Shown: positions 33,637-42,634 of the stretch, piece after piece | Numbering within the stretch: position 1 is the stretch's first letter | Layout of the letters: each line of letters begins with the position of its first letter | Assembly: GCF_001719615.1 (NCBI RefSeq) | Contig: NZ_MDVX01000003.1 | Location: 1 to 64,000, forward strand | DNA length: 64,000 nt | Direction: 5' to 3' | Source of the DNA: Neptunicoccus sediminis | Lineage (GTDB): Bacteria; Pseudomonadota; Alphaproteobacteria; Rhodobacterales; Rhodobacteraceae | Translations under genes and position numbers: made by a program | The notes under the pieces: model-generated | The model's input: the letters and a program-made list of their open reading frames with translations, nothing else | Databases searched by the model: none | Told to the model about the DNA's origin: nothing

Positions 33637-35616
33637 CTACTGCTTTTTCTTTACCCAAACCTGATCATCGATCAGTTTTTGTAGCTGTTGTGACAAATTC
33701 TCCCGATCCTCAGACTGTCCGGCACCGGGGTTCACACTGGCCTTTACAGCTTCGGCGCGGGCTTCAGAGGCTTGCTGGATGCGCCAGGTCAGCCCTTCGT
33801 CGGCCAGTCCTTCAAGATCCCTTTCAGCCTCCAGCAGTTCTGCTTCAGCGCCCTTGTTGGCAGCGTGTTTCGCGAGTTCTTCGCTTAAGGTCAGTGCAAT
33901 CAATTCGGGGTCCGTGTCAGGTTTCAGATGCGGGTGTATGCGCACGGGGGGCAGCGAGAGCAGATGGGCCATCGGGTCAAAGCCGAGCCGCCCTGTCATT
34001 GCCGAGATCAGAGTCCCCGATGCATCCTCCCCAGATAGGTCCAAATGCAGCGATGCCAAGAGTGCCGATTGAATTTTAATTAGATCGGGGGCGGCGATGG
34101 GGCATTTTTCCAGCGCGGTTTCCCGTTCCAGCGCCGCGTCCGGATTGCGAATCGCAGCGGCGAGAATCAGGGATTCGCGCAGGCGGGAGGGTTCAAACGG
34201 GGAATCCTGCTGCGCCAGAAGCGAGGTTTTGGTGCCTGCCGTAGCGGTCTGGGGCGGGCGGTAGCCGAATTTGCCCTTTCCCCTGCCACCTTTGTTAAAA
34301 GAGGGCTGCCAAGGCGTCTCGGGGCGGTTTTTCGGCGCGAACAAATCGGCCCGCAGTTCCTTGATAGCGGCGGTGTAATGGGTTCGCAGGGAGGCGTCTT
34401 TGATGGCATAGAGCGCGGTGCGCAGGCTGGCATCCAGCGCTGCGCGGCGTTCGGGGCTGTCAAAGACCTTACCCTCTATTTCCCGCTCCCAAAGCAGCGT
34501 GACCATAGGTTGCGCCTTGTCGAGCAGGGCCTGCATCGCGGCGGGTCCGCTTGCTTTGAGCAGATCGTCAGGGTCCTGACCTTCGGGCAGCACCACAAAG
34601 CGCAGGGATTTTCCCGCCTCCAGAAGCGGCAGGGCCAGATCAATCAGGCGGCGTGCGGCGCGGATGCCGGCGGTGTCACCGTCAAGGGCGATGATCGGCT
34701 CGGGGCACATGCGCCACATCAGTTGCAACTGCGGTTCGGTGATGGCGGTGCCTAGGGGGGCAACGGCGTGATCGAACCCTGCCTGTGCCAGCGCAATCAC
34801 GTCCATATAGCCCTCGGCGACGATCAGGCTTTGGGTTTTGCCTGCGGCTTCGCGGGCGGGACCGTGGTTATACAGGCTGCGACCCTTGTCAAACAGCGGG
34901 GTTTCGGGACTGTTGAGGTATTTCGCCCGCGCGTTCGGGTCCATTGCACGGCCGCCAAAGGCAATGCAGCGGCCCCGCGCATCGCGGATCGGAAAGATGA
35001 TGCGGCCGCGAAAACGGTCAAAAGGGGTGCCGCCGTCATCCGGTTTGACGCAAAGCCCGGCCTCGTCCAGATCGGCGGGGCTGATTCCCTTGCCGGTCAG
35101 ATGCTGGAAAAGGGCGGCGCGCGTGTCACTGGCAAAGCCGATCTCGAACCGTTCCTGAATCGCCAGTGGCATGCCGCGATTTTCCAGATACTCCCGCGCG
35201 GCGGTGGCCTGTCCGGTGTTAAGCTGCATCCGGTAGAATTGCAGCGCCTGTTCCATAATGTCGGCCAGAACCGTGCGGCGGTCCGCTTCTTTCTGGGCGA
35301 CCGGATCGCGCTTTGGAACCGGCATACCCGCTTCACGGGCGAGGATTTCCACAGCCTCCATAAAGCCGACGTTTTCTGTTTCGCGCACAAAGGTCAGCGC
35401 ATCGCCCTTGGCATGACAGCCAAAGCAATAGTAAAAGCCCTTCCGGTCATCCACATGAAAAGACGCGGTTTTTTCCTGGTGAAAGGGGCAGGGGGACCAA
35501 TAGTCACCTTTGCCGATATTGGATTTACGCGTGTCCCAAGTGACTTTGCGGCCCACCACATGTGCGATGGACAATCGGGTGCGCAATTCGTCAAGGAAAC
35601 CGTCTGGCAGGCTCAT
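33637..35616 (-). CDS. dnaG: DNA primase
   Basis: The 659-residue enzyme synthesises RNA primers at the replication fork. The N-terminal CHC2 zinc finger is CPFHQEKTASFHVDD...YYCFGCHAKGDALTF. The TOPRIM catalytic core includes FRGRIIFPIRDARGRCIAFGGR and VAEGYMDVIALAQAG and ALDGDTAGIRAARR. The C-terminal 200 residues form the helicase-binding type domain. It lies upstream of rpoD on the reverse strand. Confidence 0.97.
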   Translation of the reverse strand: MSLPDGFLDELRTRLSIAHVVGRKVTWDTRKSNIGKGDYWSPCPFHQEKTASFHVDDRKGFYYCFGCHAKGDALTFVRETENVGFMEAVEILAREAGMPVPKRDPVAQKEADRRTVLADIMEQALQFYRMQLNTGQATAAREYLENRGMPLAIQERFEIGFASDTRAALFQHLTGKGISPADLDEAGLCVKPDDGGTPFDRFRGRIIFPIRDARGRCIAFGGRAMDPNARAKYLNSPETPLFDKGRSLYNHGPAREAAGKTQSLIVAEGYMDVIALAQAGFDHAVAPLGTAITEPQLQLMWRMCPEPIIALDGDTAGIRAARRLIDLALPLLEAGKSLRFVVLPEGQDPDDLLKASGPAAMQALLDKAQPMVTLLWEREIEGKVFDSPERRAALDASLRTALYAIKDASLRTHYTAAIKELRADLFAPKNRPETPWQPSFNKGGRGKGKFGYRPPQTATAGTKTSLLAQQDSPFEPSRLRESLILAAAIRNPDAALERETALEKCPIAAPDLIKIQSALLASLHLDLSGEDASGTLISAMTGRLGFDPMAHLLSLPPVRIHPHLKPDTDPELIALTLSEELAKHAANKGAEAELLEAERDLEGLADEGLTWRIQQASEARAEAVKASVNPGAGQSEDRENLSQQLQKLIDDQVWVKKKQ

Positions 35617-35686
35617 GGCTGTAATATGCTGTCGTTAGGGGGGCGCGGCAAGGCGCGGAATTTGGATATTTGCACCAAAAAGAGGC

Positions 35687-35995
35687 TCATGGTCGGGATT
35701 CGATCCGAACGGTCTGGCGCAAGTCTCCGGTTGTGCGATCATAGATCAGAATTGTGTCCTGCGCTGTAACAATCGCGTACCAGTCGCCCGCTTGGGTGAA
35801 GGCGGTGGCTTTTGTGCCGTCGGGCAGGGCGATGCTGTCGGGCAGGGCGGGGCGGCTGTCTGTCGAGAAACGCATGACAAGCACCGCGAAGATGGCTAGA
35901 AGCCCGAGGATCATGGTTGCGGTCAGGATCGTAACCAGTCTTCGCAGGAACCGCAGATTTGCAGGTTCCTCTATTTGGGAATCGTTTTGATCCAT
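35687..35995 (-). CDS. Small single-pass membrane protein (DUF6476-like)
   Basis: The 102-residue protein has a short acidic N-terminus (MDQNDSQIEEP), a basic stretch (RFLRRL), one transmembrane helix (TILTATMILGLLAIFAVLVMRF) and a C-terminal beta-rich part (ALPDGTKATAFTQAGDWYAIVTAQDTILIYD). I recall this pattern from Rhodobacterales DUF6476 proteins, always without known function. Its ATG (reading 35995-35993) shares the palindrome CATG with the ATG of the divergent rluD at 35994, so the two frames overlap by two bases head to head. No function can be given. Confidence 0.75.
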   Translation of the reverse strand: MDQNDSQIEEPANLRFLRRLVTILTATMILGLLAIFAVLVMRFSTDSRPALPDSIALPDGTKATAFTQAGDWYAIVTAQDTILIYDRTTGDLRQTVRIESRP

Positions 35996-37031
35996 GTCTG
36001 ACACGTTGCAAACCCTTGTTCTGATCCTTGGCGACACGCCGCCTGCCCGTCTTGATAAGGCACTGGCTGGCGTTGTTCCAGAGGGAGAGAGCCTTAGCCG
36101 CTCGCGGATCAGTAAATTGATCGAAGCGGGGGCTGTGTCCCGTGTGGCAGACGGTATGCCGGTGACGGTGCTCAAGACGCAAGGTCAGCCGCAGGAGGAA
36201 TGGCAGATTGTGATTCCGGCGGCAGAGACGCTGGAAACCGTGGCGCAGGATATTCCGATTGATGTGGTTTATGAGGATGATCATCTGATCGTGGTCAACA
36301 AACCTGCGGGTATGGTGGTGCATCCGGCGCCGGGGTCCGAAGACGGCACGCTGGTGAACGCGCTGCTGCACCATTGTGCGGAGAGCCTGTCAGGGATCGG
36401 CGGGGCCAAGCGGCCCGGTATCGTGCACCGGATCGACAAAGACACCAGCGGTATTCTGGTGGTCGCAAAGAGCGATGTGGCCCATCAGGGGCTGGCGGCG
36501 CAATTTGCCGACCATTCGATCAACCGGCGCTACACGGCTTTTTGCATCGGTGTGCCCTCGGCGGCGGACCCGCGGTTGCGCGGGTTGCCGGGTGTCAGTT
36601 TCGAGCAGGGCGGCGTTTTGCGGGTGGCCACCAACATCGAGCGGCACAAAACCGACCGCAAGCGGATGGCTGTTGCTGCCAATTCGGGGCGGCATGCGAT
36701 CACCCGTGCCTCTGTGATCGAGAGTTTCGCAGATCGTGCGGCGCGGGTCGAATGCTGGCTGGAAACCGGCCGGACCCACCAGATCCGCGTGCATCTATCC
36801 CATATCGGTCACGGGCTGATCGGTGATCCGGTTTATGGCACAAGGCGTAAGGTGAAGACGGCGGGGCTCGGTTCCGAGGATGCAGCTTTGATCAGCGGGT
36901 TTCCGCGTCAGGCGCTCCATGCGGCAAAACTGGGGTTTGTCCATCCGGTGACAGAGAGCTACGTTGAGTTTGAAGCAGAGCTGCCTGCGGACCTGCAAGC
37001 CCTAGATCAGGCGCTGCGCCAGCTCGGCTGA
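35994..37031 (+). CDS. rluD: RluA-family 23S rRNA pseudouridine synthase (RluD type)
   Basis: The 345-residue enzyme isomerises uridines in rRNA, most likely 23S positions near 1911-1917. It has an N-terminal S4 RNA-binding domain (ARLDKALAGVVPEGESLSRSRISKLI...GAVSRV) and the catalytic domain with VHRIDKDTSGILVVAK carrying the catalytic Asp, then CWLETGRTHQIRVHL and HGLIGDPVYG. The start at 35994 is at the very edge of a shared CATG with the divergent membrane protein gene. The exact target among the RluA family is an inference from overall similarity. Confidence 0.88.
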   Translation: MSDTLQTLVLILGDTPPARLDKALAGVVPEGESLSRSRISKLIEAGAVSRVADGMPVTVLKTQGQPQEEWQIVIPAAETLETVAQDIPIDVVYEDDHLIVVNKPAGMVVHPAPGSEDGTLVNALLHHCAESLSGIGGAKRPGIVHRIDKDTSGILVVAKSDVAHQGLAAQFADHSINRRYTAFCIGVPSAADPRLRGLPGVSFEQGGVLRVATNIERHKTDRKRMAVAANSGRHAITRASVIESFADRAARVECWLETGRTHQIRVHLSHIGHGLIGDPVYGTRRKVKTAGLGSEDAALISGFPRQALHAAKLGFVHPVTESYVEFEAELPADLQALDQALRQLG

Positions 37032-37050
37032 ACGGGTTGGACTGCCCCGT
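37032..37050 (+). terminator. Weak hairpin after rluD
   Basis: ACGGG pairs with CCCGT around a 9-base loop, followed by a pyrimidine-rich CTTCTTCACTTTT. It may terminate rluD or belong to the rpoH promoter region. Evidence is weak. Confidence 0.25.
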
Positions 37051-37190
37051 CTTCTTCACTTTTACTTGAAGAGGCGCGAATATCCTACTAATGCAGTCAG
37101 GTTTGTCGGATCATTGTCTTGAAAACGGTCCCGGCGGTGCCTAGCTTATTTGTGGCCTTTACCGTCTGGGCCAAAAAAGGAGCCGAATTC

Positions 37191-38090
37191 ATGAGTTATT
37201 CCAATCTTCCAGCACCAAGTCCCGAACAGGGTCTAAGCCGTTACATGCAGGAAATCCGCAAGTTCCCGATGTTGGAACCGGATGAGGAATACATGCTGGG
37301 CAAAGCCTGGATCGACCATGAGGACACAGAGGCAGCCCATAAACTGGTGACAAGCCACCTGCGGCTCGCTGCGAAGATCGCGATGGGCTATCGGGGTTAC
37401 GGGCTGCCCACGGCAGAGGTGATTTCCGAGGCGAATGTGGGTTTGATGCAGGCGGTGAAACGGTTCGAGCCGGACAAGGGTTTTCGCTTGGCCACCTATG
37501 CCATGTGGTGGATCCGCGCCAGTATTCAGGAATACATCCTGCGCAGTTGGTCCTTGGTGAAGATGGGCACGACGAGCGCGCAAAAGAAGCTGTTTTTCAA
37601 CCTGCGCAAGGCCAAGAACCGGATTGGTGCTCTGGAAGAGGGCGATTTGCGGCCTGAGAACGTCAAGCGGATCGCAAATGACCTGAATGTGACCGAGGAT
37701 GAAGTGATCTCTATGAACCGGCGCATGTCGGGGGGCGATGCCTCGCTTAACGCGCGGGTTGGCGGGGAAGAAGGCGACAGCGCGGCCGAATGGCAGGACT
37801 GGTTGCAGGATGAGACTGCGGATCAGGCAGACAGCTATGCGGAAAGCGACGAACTGAAGGCCCGTCGTGCGCTGATGGTTGAAGCAATGGATGTGCTGAA
37901 CGACCGTGAGAAAGACATTCTGATGCAGCGCAAGTTGCAGGACAATCCGACCACGCTGGAAGATCTGAGTGTGGAATACGGCGTCAGCCGCGAACGTATC
38001 CGCCAGATTGAGGTCCGTGCTTTTGAAAAATTGCAGGAGAAAATGCGCGATCTGGCGGCAGAAAAAGGCATGATGGCGGAGGCGAATTAG
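37191..38090 (+). CDS. rpoH: Heat-shock sigma factor RpoH (sigma-32)
   Basis: The 299-residue protein directs heat-shock and stress transcription. It has region 2 (LIT-type SHLRLAAKIAMGYRGYGLPTAEVISEANVGLMQAVKRFEPDKGFRLATYAMWWIRASIQEYILRSWSLVK), the RpoH-box-like stretch (SWSLVKMGTTSAQKKLFFNLRKAKNR) and a region 4 helix-turn-helix ending [18 protein letters not shown]. The start at 37191 is set by MSYSNLPAPSPEQGL and AGGAG nine bases upstream; an earlier frame start at 37119 lacks similarity. It is monocistronic. Rhodobacterales often have two rpoH copies; which this is cannot be decided. Confidence 0.93.
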   Translation: MSYSNLPAPSPEQGLSRYMQEIRKFPMLEPDEEYMLGKAWIDHEDTEAAHKLVTSHLRLAAKIAMGYRGYGLPTAEVISEANVGLMQAVKRFEPDKGFRLATYAMWWIRASIQEYILRSWSLVKMGTTSAQKKLFFNLRKAKNRIGALEEGDLRPENVKRIANDLNVTEDEVISMNRRMSGGDASLNARVGGEEGDSAAEWQDWLQDETADQADSYAESDELKARRALMVEAMDVLNDREKDILMQRKLQDNPTTLEDLSVEYGVSRERIRQIEVRAFEKLQEKMRDLAAEKGMMAEAN

Positions 38091-38123
38091 CGCCACAGTG
38101 TGTTTCCGGCAGGCAAGAAAAAA

Positions 38124-38140
38124 CCCTGCTCAGGGCAGGG
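38124..38140 (+). terminator. Hairpin after rpoH
   Basis: CCCTGC pairs with GCAGGG around a 5-base loop and the downstream sequence is CGGAGCTTTGTTT. It lies about 34 bases beyond the rpoH stop. Confidence 0.5.
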
Positions 38141-38183
38141 CGGAGCTTTGTTTAGCTGTCTCGTAAATCTTAAATGAGTGTGC

Positions 38184-38203
38184 CGGGCGGTTTGCACCGC
38201 CCG
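38184..38203. terminator. Stem-loop between rpoH and the RTX gene
   Basis: CGGGCGG pairs with CCGCCCG around TTTGCA. It is 15 bases from the RTX gene stop on the reverse strand and could serve convergent transcripts; a short T-rich tail is seen on the plus strand only. Confidence 0.55.
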
Positions 38204-38217
38204 ACAGTTTCTTGGCC

Positions 38218-39387
38218 TTAGCCGAAGAATTTGAAGTCTTTTGCACCGAAATCGTCGATCGTGGTGTTTTCGATCAGGACCAATGCGGCATCCAGTTCGA
38301 TTTGAACGTCGCTGCCGATTTCTGTCATTGCGTCTTTAGCTTCAGCGAAGTCCTCAAACACTTTGTAGAACTTCAGCTTGTCTGTGCGATGTTCGAAATC
38401 CGTGATCGTGATGTCGAACGTATCGGTGTGGAAGTTGAATTTATCCTTGCCGTTCCCGCCGGTTAAATTGTGCGTCCCTGCAAGGATGTCGAACTTATCC
38501 TTGCCGTTGCCACCATCAGCCGTATCGGACCCGCGGCGCAATTGGATTTTGTCGTTGCCACCGCCACCGTAGTAGAAATCGTCACCCCAGTCATCCTGGA
38601 ACCTATCGCGGCCGGCGCCACCATAAAGAACGTCATCACCCAAGTCGCCGTTCAGAACGTCTCTGCCGCCGCCGCCGTAGATAACGTCGTCACCACCAAT
38701 GCCAGCGATGTCATCGTTGCCATCTTCACCGTAGATAGTCTCGGCACCCTGAGATCCCCGGATGTTGTCACCGAATTCGGTGCCGATCACGGCCTCAATA
38801 CTGGCGAATGTGTCGCCCTTGCCAACGCCGGATGAAGAACCGGACGAGGAGAACATGCTGAGCGTCACGCTGGCTGTCGCATTTGCGTATGACATGGTGT
38901 CATAGCCATCGCCGCCATCATGGAAATCTACACCGGTGCCAAAGAAGAATGTGTCGTCTCCATCGCCGCCTTCGTAATGATCGTCCCCTGCGCTGCCTGA
39001 AAACGTATCGTCGTCCAGACCGCCATAGAGGCTATCGTCGCCGGCACCACCGTCCAGCAAATCATTGCCGTCTTCGCCGTAAAGAATATCCGCATTGGCA
39101 CCGCCGTAAAGCGCATCAGCGCCCGAACCGCCCTCAATAAAGTCGTCACCGCCGCCGCCGTAAGCTTCGTCAGCACCATTGTCGCCGGAAATCTCGTCCG
39201 CGCCTGCGCCGCCTTCGATGTAATCGGCACCAAGGCCGGCGTCGATCACGTCTGCGCCGTCTCCGCCGTAGATGGAATCGTTACCATCCAAACCTTCAAT
39301 GCTATCCGCGCCACCCAGGCCTTCAATAATGTCGTCGCCGCTTGTTCCAGCAAGGGTGTCTGCGCCGCCTGTTCCTGAAATAGTCAT
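38218..39387 (-). CDS. RTX-type calcium-binding protein (secreted by type I pathway)
   Basis: The 389-residue protein is almost entirely made of G-G-x-G-x-D-x-U nonapeptide repeats (GGADTLAGTSGDDIIEG, GGDGADVIDAG, GGAGADEISG and so on), with about 25 or more turns in two blocks separated by a hydrophobic patch (ATASVTLSMFSSSG). These bind Ca2+ in a parallel beta roll outside the cell. The C-terminus (DFGAKDFKFFG) is rich in Phe/Asp, as expected for an uncleaved type I secretion signal. No catalytic domain precedes the repeats. The start at 39387 has AGGA upstream; an alternative at 39414 does not. It is in a gap with no type I exporter beside it. Role unknown. Confidence 0.85.
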   Translation of the reverse strand: MTISGTGGADTLAGTSGDDIIEGLGGADSIEGLDGNDSIYGGDGADVIDAGLGADYIEGGAGADEISGDNGADEAYGGGGDDFIEGGSGADALYGGANADILYGEDGNDLLDGGAGDDSLYGGLDDDTFSGSAGDDHYEGGDGDDTFFFGTGVDFHDGGDGYDTMSYANATASVTLSMFSSSGSSSGVGKGDTFASIEAVIGTEFGDNIRGSQGAETIYGEDGNDDIAGIGGDDVIYGGGGRDVLNGDLGDDVLYGGAGRDRFQDDWGDDFYYGGGGNDKIQLRRGSDTADGGNGKDKFDILAGTHNLTGGNGKDKFNFHTDTFDITITDFEHRTDKLKFYKVFEDFAEAKDAMTEIGSDVQIELDAALVLIENTTIDDFGAKDFKFFG

Positions 39388-39736
39388 TTGTGTGTTCCTC
39401 GTCCTAGTTTCCACAAAAAGTGTTTCCTTCGGCCCTGATCACTGATTCACATCGACCGAATTGAGAAGAGATTAACAAGCAATTTGTGGTGAAATTGAGA
39501 TGCCTCCAAATGGCCTCATTTGCCGCTCCTGACGCGGCTTTTTGGTCTCAGTCGGAGGATTGCAGGCAGGTTTGGGGCGAAGGTTTGGCAGAAATGCAAC
39601 GGAAATTCGGGGCGTGTTCCGGGATTGCGGCGCGAATATGGCGGGTCGCGGAGAGACGGAATTTGCAAAACCTATGGTAGAAACATTTTGATTCTCTTTT
39701 TTGCGGGGAACTAGGTCGCACCGCCCTGTGCGAAAT
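39388..39736. other. Gene-free stretch upstream of the RTX gene
   Basis: It includes the RTX leader and probable promoter. Short overlapping frames on both strands (39486-39680, 39520-39714, 39548-39778) have no recognisable protein features and unfavourable composition, so I call none of them. The pepF terminator follows. Confidence 0.4.
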
Positions 39737-39775
39737 GCAAAAAATCCGGCGCCTGTCGGGAACGGGCGCCGGATT
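39737..39775 (-). terminator. Rho-independent terminator after pepF
   Basis: On the reverse strand AATCCGGCGCC pairs perfectly with GGCGCCGGATT (11 bp) and is followed by a run of T residues. It lies about 30 bases beyond the pepF stop. Confidence 0.92.
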
Positions 39776-39804
39776 CAATCTGTTCGGGAGGAATTTGGGC
39801 GGAC

Positions 39805-41634
39805 TTAGTCCTCCATCGCTTCCAGTTCGTCGATCATGGAACTGATCAGCGACAGACCCTTGTCCCAGAATTTCGGGTCGCTGGCATCCAGCCCGAAGGG
39901 GGCCAGAAGCTCTTTGTGGTGTTTGGACCCACCGGCGCGCAGCATCTCAAAGTATTTATCCTCAAAGCCGGGCTCGCCTTCCTCGTAGACCGCATAAAGC
40001 GCGTTCACCAGACCGTCGCCAAAGGCATAGGCATAGACATAGAAGGGGGAGTGGATGAAATGGGGGATATAGGACCAGAAGGTCTCATAGCCGTCCATGA
40101 AGTTAAACACGGGACCAAGGCTTTCGCCCTGAACAGACATCCAGATTTCGTTGATTTGGTCCGGTGTCAGTTCGCCTTCGGCACGGGCGGCGTGGAGTTT
40201 GCATTCAAAATCATAAAACGCGATCTGGCGCACCACGGTGTTGATCATATCCTCCACCTTGCCAGCAAGCAGACGTTTGCGTGCGGCCTGATCGGGGGCC
40301 GCGTCCAGCAGTTTGCGGAAGGTGAGCATTTCGCCGAAAACAGAAGCGGTTTCGGCCAGCGTCAGCGGGGTGGAGGACAGCATTTCCCCCTGATCTGCGG
40401 CGAGAACCTGATGCACCCCATGGCCGAGCTCATGGGCCAGCGTCATCACATCGCGTTGCTTGCCAAGGTAATTCAGCATCACGTAAGGATGGGCGTCCGT
40501 CACGGTGGGATGGGCAAATGCGCCCGGTGCCTTGCCGGGTTTCACGGCCGCGTCGATCCAGCCCTGTGTAAAGAACGGTTCGGCCAGTTCTGCCATTTTC
40601 GGGGAAAAGGCGCTGTAGGCTTCGGTGACGGTTTTGCGGGCTTCGTCCCAGTGGATCGTGGCCTCGTCCGAGCCGGGCAGGGGCGCGTTGCGGTCCCACA
40701 TTTCCAGCTTTTCCAGCCCCATCCATTTCGCCTTGAGCGCATAGTAACGGTGCGAGAGTTTCGGATAGGCGGCTACGACCGCATCGCGCAGGGCCTGAAC
40801 CACTTCGGGTTCCACGTCATTGGCCAGATGGCGCGAGGCTTGCGGGGTTGGCAGATTGCGCCAGCGGTCCTCTACCTCTTTTTCCTTGGCGAGCGTGTTG
40901 GTGATCCGTGCAAACAGGGTGATATTCTCGCCCAGCGTCTTTGCAAAAGCCTCCGCCGCTTTTTGACGGGTGGCGCGGTCACTGTCCGACAGGAGATTTG
41001 CGGTGGCTTCGAGGTTCAGCTTCTCACCGTCCACATCAAATTCCAGCGCGGCGCAGGTCTCGTCAAACAGACGGTTCCAAGCCGTTGCACCGACAACAGA
41101 CTGGTCGTGAAGGAATTTTTCCAGCTCGTCAGACAGTTGATAGGGTTTCATCGCCCGCATCCGGTCCAGAACCGGCTTGTAACGGGCCAGGTCGGCGTTT
41201 TCAGATAACATGCCGTCCAGAACCTCATCAGGGATGCGATTCATTTCCAGCGAGAAGAACACCAGCGGGGTGGACAAATCAGTGATCTTGCCCTGCATGT
41301 CCGAGATAAATTTGGCGCGGTCCGGATCGGTTGTGACCTGATAATAGCGCAGCCCTGCAAAGGACATGATCCGGCCTGAAACGGACTGAATTTTTTCGTA
41401 GCGCTGGATGCACTCCAGCATTTCAGCGGCACTTAGCCCCGCGAGCTTGCCTTCGTAATCGGCAGCAAAGGCTGCACATTCCTGTGTCAGAAACTCCAGA
41501 TCTTTGGCCAGTTCGGGGCTATCCTCGCTGGGGTAAAGATGGGTCAGATCCCATTCCGGCAAATCCCCGAGTGTAGCGCCGCCAGCAGCGTCGCGGTGGT
41601 CTTTGGGCAGGTCGGGGGCAGTGGGTCTGAACAT
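39805..41634 (-). CDS. pepF: M3-family oligoendopeptidase F
   Basis: The 609-residue cytoplasmic zinc metallopeptidase cleaves short peptides. The active-site HEXXH is seen in TLAHELGHGVHQVLA near residue 410, with the third ligand Glu expected about 25-30 residues on (TPLTLAETASVFGEML). The preceding PGKAPGAFAHPT and YVMLNYLGKQRDV match the M3B oligopeptidase F pattern. The length is usual for PepF. It has its own terminator downstream. Confidence 0.95.
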   Translation of the reverse strand: MFRPTAPDLPKDHRDAAGGATLGDLPEWDLTHLYPSEDSPELAKDLEFLTQECAAFAADYEGKLAGLSAAEMLECIQRYEKIQSVSGRIMSFAGLRYYQVTTDPDRAKFISDMQGKITDLSTPLVFFSLEMNRIPDEVLDGMLSENADLARYKPVLDRMRAMKPYQLSDELEKFLHDQSVVGATAWNRLFDETCAALEFDVDGEKLNLEATANLLSDSDRATRQKAAEAFAKTLGENITLFARITNTLAKEKEVEDRWRNLPTPQASRHLANDVEPEVVQALRDAVVAAYPKLSHRYYALKAKWMGLEKLEMWDRNAPLPGSDEATIHWDEARKTVTEAYSAFSPKMAELAEPFFTQGWIDAAVKPGKAPGAFAHPTVTDAHPYVMLNYLGKQRDVMTLAHELGHGVHQVLAADQGEMLSSTPLTLAETASVFGEMLTFRKLLDAAPDQAARKRLLAGKVEDMINTVVRQIAFYDFECKLHAARAEGELTPDQINEIWMSVQGESLGPVFNFMDGYETFWSYIPHFIHSPFYVYAYAFGDGLVNALYAVYEEGEPGFEDKYFEMLRAGGSKHHKELLAPFGLDASDPKFWDKGLSLISSMIDELEAMED

Positions 41635-41721
41635 ATAATAGGCTCCGGTAAAGATTTCGTTGCAAAAGACTTAGGGTGTCACGGGGCGAAGTGAAAGGGG
41701 CGATGATAAAGCCGTGACCAC

Positions 41722-42228
41722 CTACATGGAAATTGCGGTGTCTTTGCCGTGGGTGAAGGGACGTGTGGCGTCCTGCATTTCCTTGATTGCAGCGATGGTT
41801 TGCGCGTTATCCGCCTGAAACGCCGCCAGATCGGGATAGGTGCGATACCCTGCGGCGAATTGCTGTTCGGCCTCTGGTACGCTGCTGGCGGCCAAAGGCA
41901 GATGAACGGCAAGGGCGGCGCGGGCTGCGCGTAATCGCGCCACGGCTTGCAGGGCTTCGGCGTATGGGGTTGTGCCGTCCTTCACCGCTGCCAGCAGGTC
42001 ACAGCCGTAGGTGCGGCAGATTTTCGGGCGGATGTCATAGACGGTGCAGGTCTCGCAGAAATAGGGGCAGGGCAGGCTGAAACCCCGTTCGTTGCGGGCA
42101 AAGCCTTCGGCCATGTCGGGCAGGATTTCCTCGCCTTCAGCCAGTTTTGCCTGAACAAACAGGCTGCCGTCACAACAGGCGCCGCAGGCTTTGCACAGGT
42201 CTTCATCCCAGATTTCCGCCTCGGCCAT
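41722..42228 (-). CDS. YkgJ-family cysteine-cluster protein
   Basis: The 168-residue protein has the YkgJ-type cluster: CKACGACC near the N-terminus, then CPYFCETCTVYDIRPKICRTYGCD, which would bind zinc or an iron-sulfur centre. This group is often annotated as a zinc/iron-chelating domain protein without a defined reaction. It starts at MAEAEIWDED and ends with a disordered charged tail. It is upstream of pepF on the same strand; no functional link is evident. Confidence 0.85.
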   Translation of the reverse strand: MAEAEIWDEDLCKACGACCDGSLFVQAKLAEGEEILPDMAEGFARNERGFSLPCPYFCETCTVYDIRPKICRTYGCDLLAAVKDGTTPYAEALQAVARLRAARAALAVHLPLAASSVPEAEQQFAAGYRTYPDLAAFQADNAQTIAAIKEMQDATRPFTHGKDTAISM

Positions 42229-42252
42229 GACTGCCCCCGATTTGAACCGTGG

Positions 42253-42603
42253 TTACAGTTCTATGGAGTTTTGCGGGTTGGGCAAAGGTATTTCGCGAGG
42301 CTCGACAGGCACCTCCTTCGGGGGGAGCGGGGTTTTGCGGCGGATCAGGATGTCGCCGTTTTCCAGCACCTCGGGCGCGTGATAGGTGCTCATCTCGCCC
42401 AGCCGATCTGCAAGGTCTTCCATTGCGGGGCCAAGTTCGTCGAGTTTCGGGCCGAGATCTTCTACCCAGCCTTTCAGCATGGACTGCGCATCATCGGAAA
42501 GTTGCTCAAACCGTTTGAACAGTTCGGACGAGTCTTCTTCCTCCTGTGCGATGACAGGTGTGGCCAATGCGATGGCAAGAATAAGCGGGGCAAAACGTTT
42601 CAT
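42253..42603 (-). CDS. Secreted helical protein of unknown function
   Basis: The 116-residue protein begins with a clear signal peptide (MKRFAPLILAIALATPVIAQ, cleavage after ALA/VIA-Q). The mature part is an amphipathic, acidic helix (ELFKRFEQLSDDAQSMLKGWVEDLGPKLDELGPAMEDLADRL) then an ENGDILIRRK beta strand and a Pro-rich tail (PLPPKEVPVEPREIPLP). I recall homologs in roseobacters misannotated as AAA ATPases, but no Walker motif is present. It follows the endonuclease/phosphatase-family gene with a 31-base gap. Confidence 0.75.
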   Translation of the reverse strand: MKRFAPLILAIALATPVIAQEEEDSSELFKRFEQLSDDAQSMLKGWVEDLGPKLDELGPAMEDLADRLGEMSTYHAPEVLENGDILIRRKTPLPPKEVPVEPREIPLPNPQNSIEL

Positions 42604-42634
42604 ACCCCCAATATAGTACAGTTTAACGGAAAGT

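Noticed and set aside
37065-37091. Sigma-32 promoter (CTTGAA...TACTAA) ahead of rpoH
   Set aside because: The -10-like part lacks the CCCCAT core and the 14-base spacing to TACTAA is unconvincing.
39486-39680. 64-codon plus-strand frame in the RTX upstream gap
   Set aside because: No ribosome-binding site, no family features, and other frames overlap it.
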